Below, piece by piece: positions 1 through 8,242 of a stretch of DNA of 11,996 bases; positions within the stretch are counted from its first letter, which is position 1, and every line of letters begins with the position of its first letter. The notes beneath the pieces were generated by a model, which was not told where the DNA came from, did not search any database, and saw nothing but the letters and a program-made list of their open reading frames with translations. A program made the translations under genes and the position numbers. The stretch is from contig JAGLDO010000028.1 in NCBI GenBank assembly GCA_023145555.1, positions 1-11,996 on the forward strand, in the 5' to 3' direction. The stretch is from Bacteroidales bacterium. Lineage in GTDB: Bacteria > Bacteroidota > Bacteroidia > Bacteroidales > B39-G9.

Positions 1-333
1 TGAAATAGGACTTCCTGTTAAATAAAAGATGATTAACAGTATGCATGCAGCAGAAAATCCAAAAACAAAAATTCTTTTATAAACAAAAAACAATCTGCTA
101 ATAAAATCGAGTTCGTTTTTAATATTTTCAATTTTACTCATTACACGAGTTTCAAAAAAAGGGTTAAACTGATAGTCTTGTTTTTTTATCAATTCTCTGA
201 CTTCATTTAATTCATGCTTTTGATTTTGTAATTCTTTATCACTTTTTAAATTTTTATTTAACAATTGTTTTTTCTCAGGTGATAAATCTTTGTCAAAAGA
301 GCGAATGAGTAATTTTAAAATATTTTGTTTCAT
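1..333 (-). CDS. Probable anti-sigma factor, single-pass membrane protein (partial, C-terminus beyond window)
   Basis: The gene reads leftward from an ATG at 333 and stays open to base 1, giving 111 visible residues; the rest lies outside the window. The visible part is a charged, probably helical cytoplasmic segment (residues 1-85, rich in K, E, D, N and Q) followed by one hydrophobic stretch at about 86-106 that looks like a membrane helix. The start lies 2 bases after the stop of the ECF sigma gene, so the two are almost certainly co-transcribed and perhaps translationally coupled. A short cytoplasmic domain, one membrane helix and this position next to an ECF sigma gene are the usual layout of a membrane anti-sigma factor that holds its sigma factor inactive. 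I see no zinc-binding HxxxCxxC motif, so it is not a ZAS-type anti-sigma in the visible part. The role is inferred mainly from context. Confidence 0.7.
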   Translation of the reverse strand, partial: MKQNILKLLIRSFDKDLSPEKKQLLNKNLKSDKELQNQKHELNEVRELIKKQDYQFNPFFETRVMSKIENIKNELDFISRLFFVYKRIFVFGFSAACILLIIFYLTGSPIS

Positions 334-335
334 AA

Positions 336-893
336 TTAAATGATTAATTTTTTTAATACTTCTTTAAGTTTTATTTGAGCTCTCGATAAACGCGAAAGCA
401 CTGTCCCTATTGGTAAATTTAGAATTTCAGCAGCTTCTTTTGTTGAGTATCCGTTAACCAATCGCAAAATAACAACACTTCTAAATTCAGGTTTTAAAAT
501 TTTTATTGCCATATCAACAATTTCTTTTGTGTCTTTTTTTTCAAAATCCGAATTAACATCACTAATCTCAATCGGTCTTTCACTATTATTAGAGAGAAAA
601 AATAATTGTTTACGTTTTCTTCTTTTCAATTCGTTTAACGATAAATTAATTGCTATTCGAGTTAAATATGTTCCAAGACTTGCGTCTCCTCTATAATTAT
701 TTATAGATTTATAAAATCTTACAAATGTTTCTTGACCCACATCATCGGCTTCAGCACAATCGCCAAGCATTCCAATAATAGTTTTGGCAATCTGTTGCTT
801 ATATCGCGTTACTAGAATTGTGAATGCAGAGTCTTTTCCATTCTTAACTAATTCAATTATATAATTATCATCTCGATTGCCGATACTATTCAC
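336..893 (-). CDS. ECF-type RNA polymerase sigma factor (sigma-70 family)
   Basis: This 185-residue protein has the two-domain layout and length of an ECF sigma factor. Sigma region 2 covers about residues 22-93, with the acidic ADDVGQETFVRFYKSI core (about 49-64) that meets core polymerase and the -10 element, ending in the basic run KRRKRK. Region 4 covers about 126-179: PEFRSVVILRLVNGYSTKEA, then the recognition helix LPIGTVLSRLSRA that reads the -35 element. The linker (about 95-125) is short and polar. The start is GTG at 893; an in-frame TAA lies directly upstream, and no ATG occurs before residue 42, inside region 2, so GTG is the only sensible start. The next gene downstream is the probable membrane anti-sigma factor. 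The target regulon cannot be told from this window. Confidence 0.95.
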   Translation of the reverse strand: MNSIGNRDDNYIIELVKNGKDSAFTILVTRYKQQIAKTIIGMLGDCAEADDVGQETFVRFYKSINNYRGDASLGTYLTRIAINLSLNELKRRKRKQLFFLSNNSERPIEISDVNSDFEKKDTKEIVDMAIKILKPEFRSVVILRLVNGYSTKEAAEILNLPIGTVLSRLSRAQIKLKEVLKKLII

Positions 894-928
894 TTAATTT
901 TCTTTTATAATTTAGACATCAATCATAG

Positions 929-936
929 CAAATTTA
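929..936 (-). promoter_or_regulatory. Candidate Bacteroidota -7 promoter box (TAAATTTG) for the ECF sigma operon
   Basis: Read on the minus strand, this is an exact match to the TAnnTTTG -7 box used by the primary sigma factor of Bacteroidota. It lies about 36-43 bases upstream of the GTG start. No convincing TTTG -33 box is seen at the expected 19-20 base spacing, so this is a candidate only; short AT-rich boxes occur by chance in a genome like this. Confidence 0.3.
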
Positions 937-1026
937 TTCCATAATTTTATTAATTTTACAGAACAATTATATTTTTTTTTATTTTTATAGGATTTTTTTG
1001 ATATAATCTTCAAAACAAGAGAATTA

Positions 1027-1728
1027 ATGAAAACTCGATGTATTATTATTGATGATGATCCTTTAGCTATAACAGTTCTTGAAAGTTATCTCGAAAAGGT
1101 TGATAAAATTGATATAATTGCAAAATATAATAATGCAATTGATGCTTATGATATTTTACGTAAAGAAAAAATAGATTTAATATTTCTCGATATTGAAATG
1201 CCCAGATTAACAGGTGTTGATTTTATTAAGACCTTAAACGAGCCGCCCTCAATAATTATTACTTCAGCTAACAAAGATTATGCTATTGATGGGTTCGAAC
1301 TTAATGTTATTGATTATTTAATGAAACCAATTACATTTGGCAGGTTTTTAAAAGCAGTAAACAAATTTTTCTTATTTCACCAATCTGTAAGTGATATTAA
1401 TAAACTCACTGAAGAAAAAAATGAAAATTTTCTTTTTGTAAAAGAGAATAAAAAAATGGTGAAAGTTTTATTTAAAGATATTTTATACATCGAAAGCATT
1501 AAAGATTATGTTAAAATAGCAACTATTAGTAAATCTGTTATAACCAAAGAACAAATTAGTGCTTTCGAAAATAAATTAGACAAAAAAGATTTTATACGCA
1601 TTCATCGTTCCTATATTGTTTCTATTAATAAAATTGAAGCTTTTAGTGCTACTACAATTGAAATAGGAAACAAAGAACTGCCAATTGGAAGAAGTTATAA
1701 AAATTCTGTTATGGAGAAATTAAGTTAA
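1027..1728 (+). CDS. LytTR-family two-component response regulator (receiver + LytTR DNA-binding domain)
   Basis: The protein has 233 residues, normal for this family. The receiver domain (about 1-115) shows the acidic pocket DDD at 9-11, the phospho-acceptor Asp55 in LIFLDIEMP, Ser80 as the switch Ser/Thr (IIITSA) and Lys100-Pro101 (DYLMKP). The LytTR DNA-binding domain spans about 135-233, with the family hallmarks DILYIES (151-157), FIRIHRSYIVSINKI (189-203) and LPIGRSYK near the end. LytTR proteins bind direct repeats upstream of target genes. The histidine kinase starts 120 bases downstream on the same strand, so the two probably form a pair. The start ATG at 1027 sits directly before the receiver's first beta strand; no clear Shine-Dalgarno precedes it, as is usual in Bacteroidota. 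Target genes cannot be inferred from the window. Confidence 0.95.
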   Translation: MKTRCIIIDDDPLAITVLESYLEKVDKIDIIAKYNNAIDAYDILRKEKIDLIFLDIEMPRLTGVDFIKTLNEPPSIIITSANKDYAIDGFELNVIDYLMKPITFGRFLKAVNKFFLFHQSVSDINKLTEEKNENFLFVKENKKMVKVLFKDILYIESIKDYVKIATISKSVITKEQISAFENKLDKKDFIRIHRSYIVSINKIEAFSATTIEIGNKELPIGRSYKNSVMEKLS

Positions 1729-1848
1729 TCCTTTCCTAGTATTTAAAAACATCAGTTAAAAACTTCAGTTTTTACTTATTTGTGGATAAAAAAGTTTTTT
1801 TTAATATGTTTATTATCTAAATTTAAAAAAAATTCTTTTACGAAATTA

Positions 1849-4800
1849 ATGAAACGAATAATCATTTTCATATCAATTTTACTTTTAAATTTGTCTTTTG
1901 TTTACACTCAAGAAAAAGGACAGCTTTTTATAAGTAATTATTCACCCCACGAATATAGGGCTTCAACTCAAAATTGGGCAATTGTTCAAGACAAAAGAGG
2001 CGTAATGTATTTTGGAAATCAAGGTGTTTTAGAATTTGATGGTGAAACGTGGCGAATAATTCCAATAACAAATAGATCAAGTGCACGATCATTGTCTGTT
2101 GACAGCTTAGGAGTTATTTATGTTGGAGCTGTTGGAGAATTTGGCTATTTATCGCCAAATGAAAAAGGAAAATTACAATATATTTCTCTTTCAAAATCGT
2201 TAGATTCGACATATAAAAATTTTGCAGATGTGTGGTGTAATCATTCAACAAAAAACGGCATTTATTTTCTGACCAATAATTTCTTGTATCATTACACTGG
2301 AAAAGAAATAAAAGTAATTAAGAAAACTGCAAAATATTTTTATTTAAGCATGCTTGTTAATGGAGAACTTTATGTTCAAGAAATTGGTGCCGGCTTAAAA
2401 AAAATTGTTGAAGATTCATTACAACTAATACCAAAAGGAGATTTCTTTTCTAATTCAAAAATATTTTCTATTCTTCCTTTTGAGAAAAATAAATTGCTTA
2501 TAGGTACGCGAAATAAAGGCTTGTTTATTTACTCTTCAATTAATGGGAAGACTAATATTGTTCCTTTTAAAAATTTATCATCAGAGGCAAAACAAATTAA
2601 CCAATTCATATTAGATAATAAAATATATGGAGGTATTAAATTACAAAATAATAATTTTGCAATTTCTACAATTAGAAATGGTGTTGTTGTTTTTAACACA
2701 AAAGGTGAAGTTTTAGATATCATTAACAAAGAAAGTTCTCTGCAGAATAATGTTGTGTATTCAATTTTTGAAGATAGAAACGAAGATTTATGGCTCGGCT
2801 TAGATAAAGGAATATCACATGTAGATATAAATTCTACTTTCAATTACTGGAATGAAAAAAATAATTTAGGAGCAACCATAATAGATATTACTCGTTTTAA
2901 TGGCAAAATATATATATCAACAGGAGCCGGTGTTTATTATTTGAATAATAACAATACCCCATCAATTAATCAATTTGTTAAAGTGTCGGGAATTGACGAA
3001 CAATCATGGTCTCTCTTGAAATTTAAAGTTAACTCAAAAGAAGTATTATTAGCAGGAACGAGCTATGGAATATATCAAATTATTGATGGTAAGGCAAAAA
3101 AAGTTGTTAATAATATTGAGGTTTTTAAGCTATATAAATCAACAATATACCCCGAAAAAATTTTTGTAGGATTAAAAGGTGGATTAACTTCAATATCTTG
3201 GAATAAAAAAGAAAGAAAGTGGATAGATGAAGGGAAAATAATAAATAAAAATGTTGAAATAAGAAGCATTGCCGAAGATGAAAATAATAATTTATGGGCA
3301 GCTGCAATATACCAAGGAGTATATAAAATTAAGCATCTTAATGATAAAATTGAAATCACACACTATGACACATCAAATTCACTAAAATCTGTAAGAGAAA
3401 TAAAAATTTTTAATTTTAATAAAAGATTGATTTTTACTACCGATAGAGGCGTTTATAGGTTTAATTATAAAACAAACACCTTTTATCAGGACGAATTATT
3501 TTTTAATATTAAAACATTAAAAACACAAAGAATTAATAGTTTCGCCGAAGATATAAAAGGAAATGTGTGGGTTAATGGAGATCTAGTACTTATTAAACAA
3601 GATAATAAATTTATAATTGATACAATTCCTTTTAAGAGAATTTCACAAAATGGTTTAGGCGCAATATTTATCGATAAAAATAATTTTGTTTGGGCAGGTG
3701 GTACAGAAGGATTGTATAAATACTCACAAACAAAAATAAAAAACTATCAGAAGCCTTATTATACTTTAATACGAAAAATAACAAGTTGTGATTCTGTGAT
3801 ATTTTATGGCACAAATTTCTCAGAATCTAAAAATAACAAGAAATATATTAGTTTAAAACAAAACAAGAAATCTATTCCAAAAATTTTATTCCAAAATAAT
3901 TCATTGATATTCGAGTATGCAACCTCATTTTATGAAAACAAATCGTCAATTGAATATAGTTATTATTTAAAAGGCTTTGACAAAAAATGGTCGTCATGGA
4001 CAAGTGAACCAATGAAGGAATATAATTTTCTTCACAATGGAACGTATTCATTTATGGTTAAAGCAAAAAATCTTTATAATATTGAAAGTGAAACTGCGGT
4101 TTTTGAATTTGAAATATTACCACCCTGGTATAGAACGTATTATGCTTATTTGTCTTATCTTTTAATAAGTTTTTTAATTGTTCGTTTCTTTGTTTTTATT
4201 CGCACTAAACGATTACGAGCACAAAATAAAAAATTAGAAGATACTGTTGTAGAAAGAACAAGTGAAATTCTACAACAGAAAGAAGAAATATTTTCTCAAA
4301 CAGAAAATTTAAAACAAGCTTACGAGAATATATCAATGCAAAATGCTGAGCTGGAACAACAGAAAGAAGAAATTTTTGCTCAAACGGAACAACTCAAAAG
4401 TAAAAATGTAGAACTCGAGAAACTTTCAGTAGTTGCCAGAGAAACAGATAATGCAATTGCCATTTTTGACAAAGCAGGTAACATTGAATGGGTAAATGAT
4501 GGTTATATTAGAATGTATGGATTTACATTAGAGCAACTTATCAAGGAAAAAGGGACTAATATTGTTAGTCACAGCATTAATCCAAAAATTAAAGATGTTA
4601 TTCAGTCTTGTATTGATAATAAAAAAACAGCTATTTATCAAAAGTTTACAATAACCAAAAAAGATAAAGGCTTATGGATACAGACTACTTTAACTCCTAT
4701 TTTTGACGGCGATGAAGAGGTAATAAATTTTATTGCCATCGATTCGGATATTACAAAAATTAAAGATGCCGAGAATGAGATTATTTTCCAAAAAGAAGAA

Positions 4801-5904
4801 ATTGAAAATAAATCAAAGCAATTAGAAAAATTGTCAATTGTAGCACGAGAAACAAATAATGCAATTGCGATAATGGATAAAGAAGGAAACTTTGAATGGG
4901 TAAACGAAAGTTTTTCGCGAATGTATGGATACTCACTTAAACAATTTATAAAAGAAAAGGGTGGAAATATTGTTTCTGCCAGTTATCATAAAAACATAAA
5001 AATTTTAATTAATAATTGGCTTGGCAGAAAAGACCCAATAAGTTATCAGGCTTTAAATGTTACTAAATCAGGCGTAAAAATTTGGGCGCAGACAACTCTT
5101 ACTCCTATTATTGATGATAAAGGTGATGTTTCTAAAATTGTATCTATTGATTCGAATATTACTAAATTAAAACAAGCAGAGGAGCAAATTCAAAAACAGC
5201 GTGATGAATTGCAAAAAGCAAATATTACAAAAGATAAGTTTTTTTCAATTATTGCTCATGACCTGCGAAGCCCATTTGCAACTTTTGTTAGTTTAACAAA
5301 TGTTATTTATCAAAATTTTGAAAATTTTACACAAGAAAAATTAAAGAGAATTGTTTTTGATTTACACAATTCAGCTGAAAAAACATTTAACCTTTTAGAA
5401 AATCTTTTAGATTGGTCAAGAAGTCAAAAAGGTGAAATTAAATTTCATCCAAAGAAAACAGAAATTAATACATTGATAAATGAAAATATTGAGCTCTTTC
5501 AAAATCTATCTAACAACAAAAATATTATAGTTTCAGCTATTATGCCTGATAATACCTATGCTTTTTTTGATGAGGATATGATAAGAACAGTTATTCGTAA
5601 TCTCCTGTCAAATGCGCTCAAATTTACTCCTCCAAAAGGGAAAATAGAGGTGAAAGTGTCTGAATTTGAAGAAAATGTAGAGGTTTCTGTTTCTGATAAT
5701 GGAATAGGAATTGAAAAAGAAGATTTAATGAAAATTTTCCGTATTGATTTCCATCATACAACTCTAGGAACAGATGACGAAAAAGGAACAGGGCTTGGTT
5801 TAATTCTTTGTAAAGAATTTGTCGAAAAAAATAAAGGAACAATAAATATTAAAAGTCAAGTAGGAAAAGGCAGTACTTTTACTTTTACTTTACCATCCAA
5901 ATAA
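1849..5904 (+). CDS. Propeller/Y_Y_Y sensor histidine kinase with tandem PAS domains
   Basis: This is a 1351-residue membrane sensor kinase. In order: signal peptide (1-20, MKRIIIFISILLLNLSFVYT); a periplasmic beta-propeller with Reg_prop-like repeats (about 25-650; best units near 305 IFEDRNEDLWLG, 473 SIAEDENNNLW, 565 FAEDIKGNVW and 605 AIFIDKNNFVWAGG); a Y_Y_Y domain (about 680-757); one membrane helix (about 766-784); a coiled coil (about 790-857); two PAS domains (about 858-978 and 994-1114); HisKA with phospho-acceptor His1137 (FFSIIAHDLRSPF); and HATPase_c with N box (Asn1255), G1 (SDNGIGI, Asp1283) and G2 (KGTGLGL, 1312-1318). Unlike classical hybrid regulators with this sensor, it ends after the ATPase, with no receiver or AraC domain, so it needs a separate regulator, probably the LytTR protein just upstream. 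The ATG at 1849 is preferred over an in-frame TTG at 1780 because the signal peptide begins there. The ligand is unknown. Confidence 0.93.
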   Translation: MKRIIIFISILLLNLSFVYTQEKGQLFISNYSPHEYRASTQNWAIVQDKRGVMYFGNQGVLEFDGETWRIIPITNRSSARSLSVDSLGVIYVGAVGEFGYLSPNEKGKLQYISLSKSLDSTYKNFADVWCNHSTKNGIYFLTNNFLYHYTGKEIKVIKKTAKYFYLSMLVNGELYVQEIGAGLKKIVEDSLQLIPKGDFFSNSKIFSILPFEKNKLLIGTRNKGLFIYSSINGKTNIVPFKNLSSEAKQINQFILDNKIYGGIKLQNNNFAISTIRNGVVVFNTKGEVLDIINKESSLQNNVVYSIFEDRNEDLWLGLDKGISHVDINSTFNYWNEKNNLGATIIDITRFNGKIYISTGAGVYYLNNNNTPSINQFVKVSGIDEQSWSLLKFKVNSKEVLLAGTSYGIYQIIDGKAKKVVNNIEVFKLYKSTIYPEKIFVGLKGGLTSISWNKKERKWIDEGKIINKNVEIRSIAEDENNNLWAAAIYQGVYKIKHLNDKIEITHYDTSNSLKSVREIKIFNFNKRLIFTTDRGVYRFNYKTNTFYQDELFFNIKTLKTQRINSFAEDIKGNVWVNGDLVLIKQDNKFIIDTIPFKRISQNGLGAIFIDKNNFVWAGGTEGLYKYSQTKIKNYQKPYYTLIRKITSCDSVIFYGTNFSESKNNKKYISLKQNKKSIPKILFQNNSLIFEYATSFYENKSSIEYSYYLKGFDKKWSSWTSEPMKEYNFLHNGTYSFMVKAKNLYNIESETAVFEFEILPPWYRTYYAYLSYLLISFLIVRFFVFIRTKRLRAQNKKLEDTVVERTSEILQQKEEIFSQTENLKQAYENISMQNAELEQQKEEIFAQTEQLKSKNVELEKLSVVARETDNAIAIFDKAGNIEWVNDGYIRMYGFTLEQLIKEKGTNIVSHSINPKIKDVIQSCIDNKKTAIYQKFTITKKDKGLWIQTTLTPIFDGDEEVINFIAIDSDITKIKDAENEIIFQKEEIENKSKQLEKLSIVARETNNAIAIMDKEGNFEWVNESFSRMYGYSLKQFIKEKGGNIVSASYHKNIKILINNWLGRKDPISYQALNVTKSGVKIWAQTTLTPIIDDKGDVSKIVSIDSNITKLKQAEEQIQKQRDELQKANITKDKFFSIIAHDLRSPFATFVSLTNVIYQNFENFTQEKLKRIVFDLHNSAEKTFNLLENLLDWSRSQKGEIKFHPKKTEINTLINENIELFQNLSNNKNIIVSAIMPDNTYAFFDEDMIRTVIRNLLSNALKFTPPKGKIEVKVSEFEENVEVSVSDNGIGIEKEDLMKIFRIDFHHTTLGTDDEKGTGLGLILCKEFVEKNKGTINIKSQVGKGSTFTFTLPSK
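4273..4425 (+). repeat. 28-residue coiled-coil direct repeat inside the sensor kinase
   Basis: Two copies of a coiled-coil unit lie head to tail, starting at 4273 and 4357 (offset 84 bases, 28 residues, exactly four heptads). Both start QQKEEIF followed by SQTE or AQTE. An 18-base stretch (4272-4289 and 4356-4373) is identical at the DNA level. The unit links the membrane helix to the first PAS domain; a four-heptad step would keep helix register during signalling. Confidence 0.8.
4420..5190 (+). repeat. Tandem duplication of PAS domain segment in the sensor kinase
   Basis: Two PAS segments start at 4420 (residue 858) and 4828 (residue 994), offset by 136 residues. Over the first 50 residues of each I count 36 identical positions (shared blocks include NAIAI, EWVN, RMYG, IKEKG and NIVS), and both carry QTTLTPI and an ITK(I/L)K end. 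This is much closer than two PAS domains of one kinase usually are, so the second copy probably arose by internal duplication. The DNA has diverged in between, so it is not a very recent event. Confidence 0.85.
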
Positions 5905-5905
5905 A

Positions 5906-5934
5906 AAAGCTGTTGGTATAAAATCAACAGCTTT
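5906..5934. terminator. Bidirectional Rho-independent terminator
   Basis: A perfect 10-base-pair inverted repeat (AAAGCTGTTG at 5906-5915 and CAACAGCTTT at 5925-5934) with a 9-base loop lies directly between two converging genes. On the plus strand it is followed by a T-rich run (5942-5953), and on the minus strand the complement of the A run at 5903-5908 gives the T tract. It can therefore end both the kinase transcript and the peptidase transcript. Confidence 0.88.
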
Positions 5935-5952
5935 CAATAAATATTTTTTTTA

Positions 5953-8103
5953 TTATTTTAAATAATCATCAAAATAATGTGATACTTTATCCTTTAAGTG
6001 AATTCTGTCATATCCCCTAACGTTATGTTCTGCTCTTGGGTAAGCAAAGTAATCAACTGGAACATTGTTTTTTACACACTCTCTGATGAAACTTAAACTA
6101 TTTTGCCAAACTACAGTTTTATCTATAGCGCCTTGAATTATAAGCAATTTACCTTTTAATTCTTTGGCTCTATAAAGCAATGAAGAGTTTTTGTAACCTT
6201 CCGGATTTTCTTGAGGTGTATCCATATATCTCTCGCCATACATTACTTCGTAAAATTTCCAATCAATAACAGGACCACCCGCAACAGCAACTTTAAAAAC
6301 GTCAGGATGATTTATAATTAAAGATGTAGAAAGAAAACCACCATAACTCCAGCCGTGAACACCAATCCTGTTCATATCAACATAACCTAAACTTTTGAAA
6401 AGATCAACACCTTTCATTTGGTCTGCCATTTCGTTAACACCACAGTTACGGAAAATAGCATTTTCAAATTCTAAACCTCTATTTGCTGAGCCTCTGTTAT
6501 CAATTGTTAACATTACATAACCTTTTTGTGCCATATAATATTGCCACATTCTTGCAGCGCCTAACCAACTGTTGTTCACTAATTGAGCATGTGGTCCACC
6601 ATAAACATATATAATAGCGGGATACTTTTTGTTAGGATCAAAATTAACGGGTTTTATTAATCGATAATATAAATCAGTCTTTCCGTCAGCAGCTTTTATT
6701 GTACCAATTTTCATCTCGCCTAAAGTGTAATCTTTTAAAGGATTAGCTGAAGTTAACAAATTTTTAACTTTTTCCCCTTTGCTTGATATTATATTGTAAA
6801 CTCGAGGAACTTCAGTATTTGAATATGTGTCAAATAAATATTCCCTATTTTTATTTAAAATACAACGGTGAGTCCCTGCTTCTTTAGTTAATTTAGTAAT
6901 TTTACCCGATTTAATATTTATTTTATAAACATGTCTTTCAATTGGGCTTTCTTGAGTTGAAACATAAAATAAATTTGTTTCTTTTAAATTAAAACCTAAA
7001 ACATCAGTAACCTCATAATTACCTTTTGTTAACTGTTTTATTAATTTCCCCTCAGTATTGTAAATATAAATATGGTTATATCCATCTTTTCTGGTTTGAT
7101 ATAAAAATTGGTTTGGTTTTGTTTTTAAGAAAGTTAAAGTATGTTCGGGTTCAACATATTTATCACTTTTTTCTTCAAACAATGTTTTTATTATTTTACC
7201 GGTTGCAACATCATATTTGTTCAATTTCATATGATTTTGTTCGCGGTTTAAAACAGCAATGTATATATATTTTTCGTTTGGGCCCCAACTGATATTTGTT
7301 AAATATTTTTCAGAAGTTTTGTCTTTGCCTTCAATAAATATTGTTTTTCCTGTAGCAATATTGTAAACACCCAGACTAACATGTTCGCTTTTCATGCCTG
7401 CCATAGGATATTTTATGTATTCAACTTCTGCTATTCTTTTAGTAATATCAACTAAAGGGAAACTTTTAACATCGTGATTATCTTTGCGATAAAAAACTAA
7501 ATAAGAACCTTTTGGTGACCAAAAAGTGCCTTTATAAATTCCAAATTCGTTACGACTGGCAATTTGACCATTTACAAAATCTTTATCTTCATCGTTTGTT
7601 ACAGCAGTAATTTTAGAAGTTTTGTCTGTAATATATAAGTTATTGTCAATGGTATATGCCATTTTGTAGTTTTCGTGACAAATATCAATATTCTCAGCCT
7701 TTTCATCATAAGTTATATTCAAATCAAACTTTTTTGAAGTAATATTATAAATCAAGGAATGATTTTTATAAGAAAATTCTAATGAATTTTTATTTTTCCA
7801 TTTATAAGCAGGGAAATATTTTATAGAATCAATTGAATTACTGTGCAAAACGCCATTAATATCTTTTAAATAAACCAAAGTATCTGTTTTTGATGATGAT
7901 AAGTTGGCTTTTATTAAGTTGCTATTTTTTACATATGTATAAAAATTTGTTTTGCCTTGCCATCTTAGCTGTTTAATATATTCAGGATATAAGTTTTTCC
8001 ATTGACCAATAATAGCATCTTGTATTGTTAATTCTTTTTTTTGTGCCATCAAAACAGGTGAGAAACAACTAAATAGAAATAAAATTAATATTGCTTTTTT
8101 CAT
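5953..8103 (-). CDS. Secreted S9-family serine peptidase, dipeptidyl peptidase IV-like
   Basis: The protein has 716 residues, the usual size for a bacterial DPP4-type S9 peptidase. A signal peptide (1-20, cut probably after LMA) sends it to the periplasm or beyond. The DPPIV_N eight-bladed propeller covers about 80-450 and the alpha/beta-hydrolase domain about 460-716. The catalytic triad is visible: Ser586 in GWSYGG, Asp661 in GAIDKTV and His693 in AEHNVRG. Tyr501 in YGGP is the expected oxyanion-hole residue. In DPP4 two adjacent Glu residues bind the free N-terminus of the substrate; the matching site here reads SRNEFGI, leaving only Glu186, so the exact cleavage preference (dipeptidyl, tripeptidyl or other) is open. 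Likely role: release of short peptides from Pro- or Ala-containing oligopeptides as nutrients. The gene stands alone on its strand and converges on the kinase gene. Confidence 0.93.
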   Translation of the reverse strand: MKKAILILFLFSCFSPVLMAQKKELTIQDAIIGQWKNLYPEYIKQLRWQGKTNFYTYVKNSNLIKANLSSSKTDTLVYLKDINGVLHSNSIDSIKYFPAYKWKNKNSLEFSYKNHSLIYNITSKKFDLNITYDEKAENIDICHENYKMAYTIDNNLYITDKTSKITAVTNDEDKDFVNGQIASRNEFGIYKGTFWSPKGSYLVFYRKDNHDVKSFPLVDITKRIAEVEYIKYPMAGMKSEHVSLGVYNIATGKTIFIEGKDKTSEKYLTNISWGPNEKYIYIAVLNREQNHMKLNKYDVATGKIIKTLFEEKSDKYVEPEHTLTFLKTKPNQFLYQTRKDGYNHIYIYNTEGKLIKQLTKGNYEVTDVLGFNLKETNLFYVSTQESPIERHVYKINIKSGKITKLTKEAGTHRCILNKNREYLFDTYSNTEVPRVYNIISSKGEKVKNLLTSANPLKDYTLGEMKIGTIKAADGKTDLYYRLIKPVNFDPNKKYPAIIYVYGGPHAQLVNNSWLGAARMWQYYMAQKGYVMLTIDNRGSANRGLEFENAIFRNCGVNEMADQMKGVDLFKSLGYVDMNRIGVHGWSYGGFLSTSLIINHPDVFKVAVAGGPVIDWKFYEVMYGERYMDTPQENPEGYKNSSLLYRAKELKGKLLIIQGAIDKTVVWQNSLSFIRECVKNNVPVDYFAYPRAEHNVRGYDRIHLKDKVSHYFDDYLK

Positions 8104-8202
8104 TTTTTTGTATTTAAAATTATTAGAAAATGTAATATGTTTTTTAAAAAAATATAATTTTCACAATATTATTAAGAAATTTTATGAATAAAAAATATTA
8201 AC

Positions 8203-8232
8203 CAAAATTAAGCTGTGAGACAGTAATATAAA
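8203..8232 (-). promoter_or_regulatory. Candidate promoter for the S9 peptidase
   Basis: On the minus strand, TAATTTTG (8210 down to 8203) matches the Bacteroidota -7 consensus TAnnTTTG. A near-match to the -33 box, TTTA (8232-8229), lies 18 bases upstream of it. It would give a leader of roughly 90 bases before the ATG at 8103. The match is short and the region is very AT-rich, so it is a candidate only. Confidence 0.3.
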
Positions 8233-8242
8233 TGATAAAAAT

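Noticed and set aside
1002..1007. TATAAT resembling a sigma-70 -10 box just before the response regulator
   Set aside because: Bacteroidota primary sigma factors use TAnnTTTG rather than TATAAT, and the box is only about 20 bases from the ATG in a very AT-rich spacer.
1758..1773. Possible hairpin AAAAAC-TTCA-GTTTTT between the response regulator and the kinase
   Set aside because: Only six mostly A-T pairs, with no proper T tract after it; too weak to be called a terminator, and it would separate a likely gene pair.
1780..1848. In-frame N-terminal extension of the sensor kinase from a TTG at 1780
   Set aside because: TTG is a rare start, and the extension would place 23 basic and hydrophobic residues before a clear signal peptide that begins at the ATG at 1849.
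2529..3359. Minus-strand open frames inside the kinase gene (2529-2843, 3075-3359, 3125-3307)
   Set aside because: They lie antisense to the well-supported propeller domain, have composition expected of reversed AT-rich coding DNA and show no domain.
5624..5842. Minus-strand open frame over the kinase ATPase domain
   Set aside because: It is antisense to the conserved HATPase_c motifs; its residue content reflects the reverse of that coding sequence.
7026..7292. Plus-strand open frame inside the S9 peptidase
   Set aside because: It is antisense to the peptidase propeller, with no start signal or recognisable domain.
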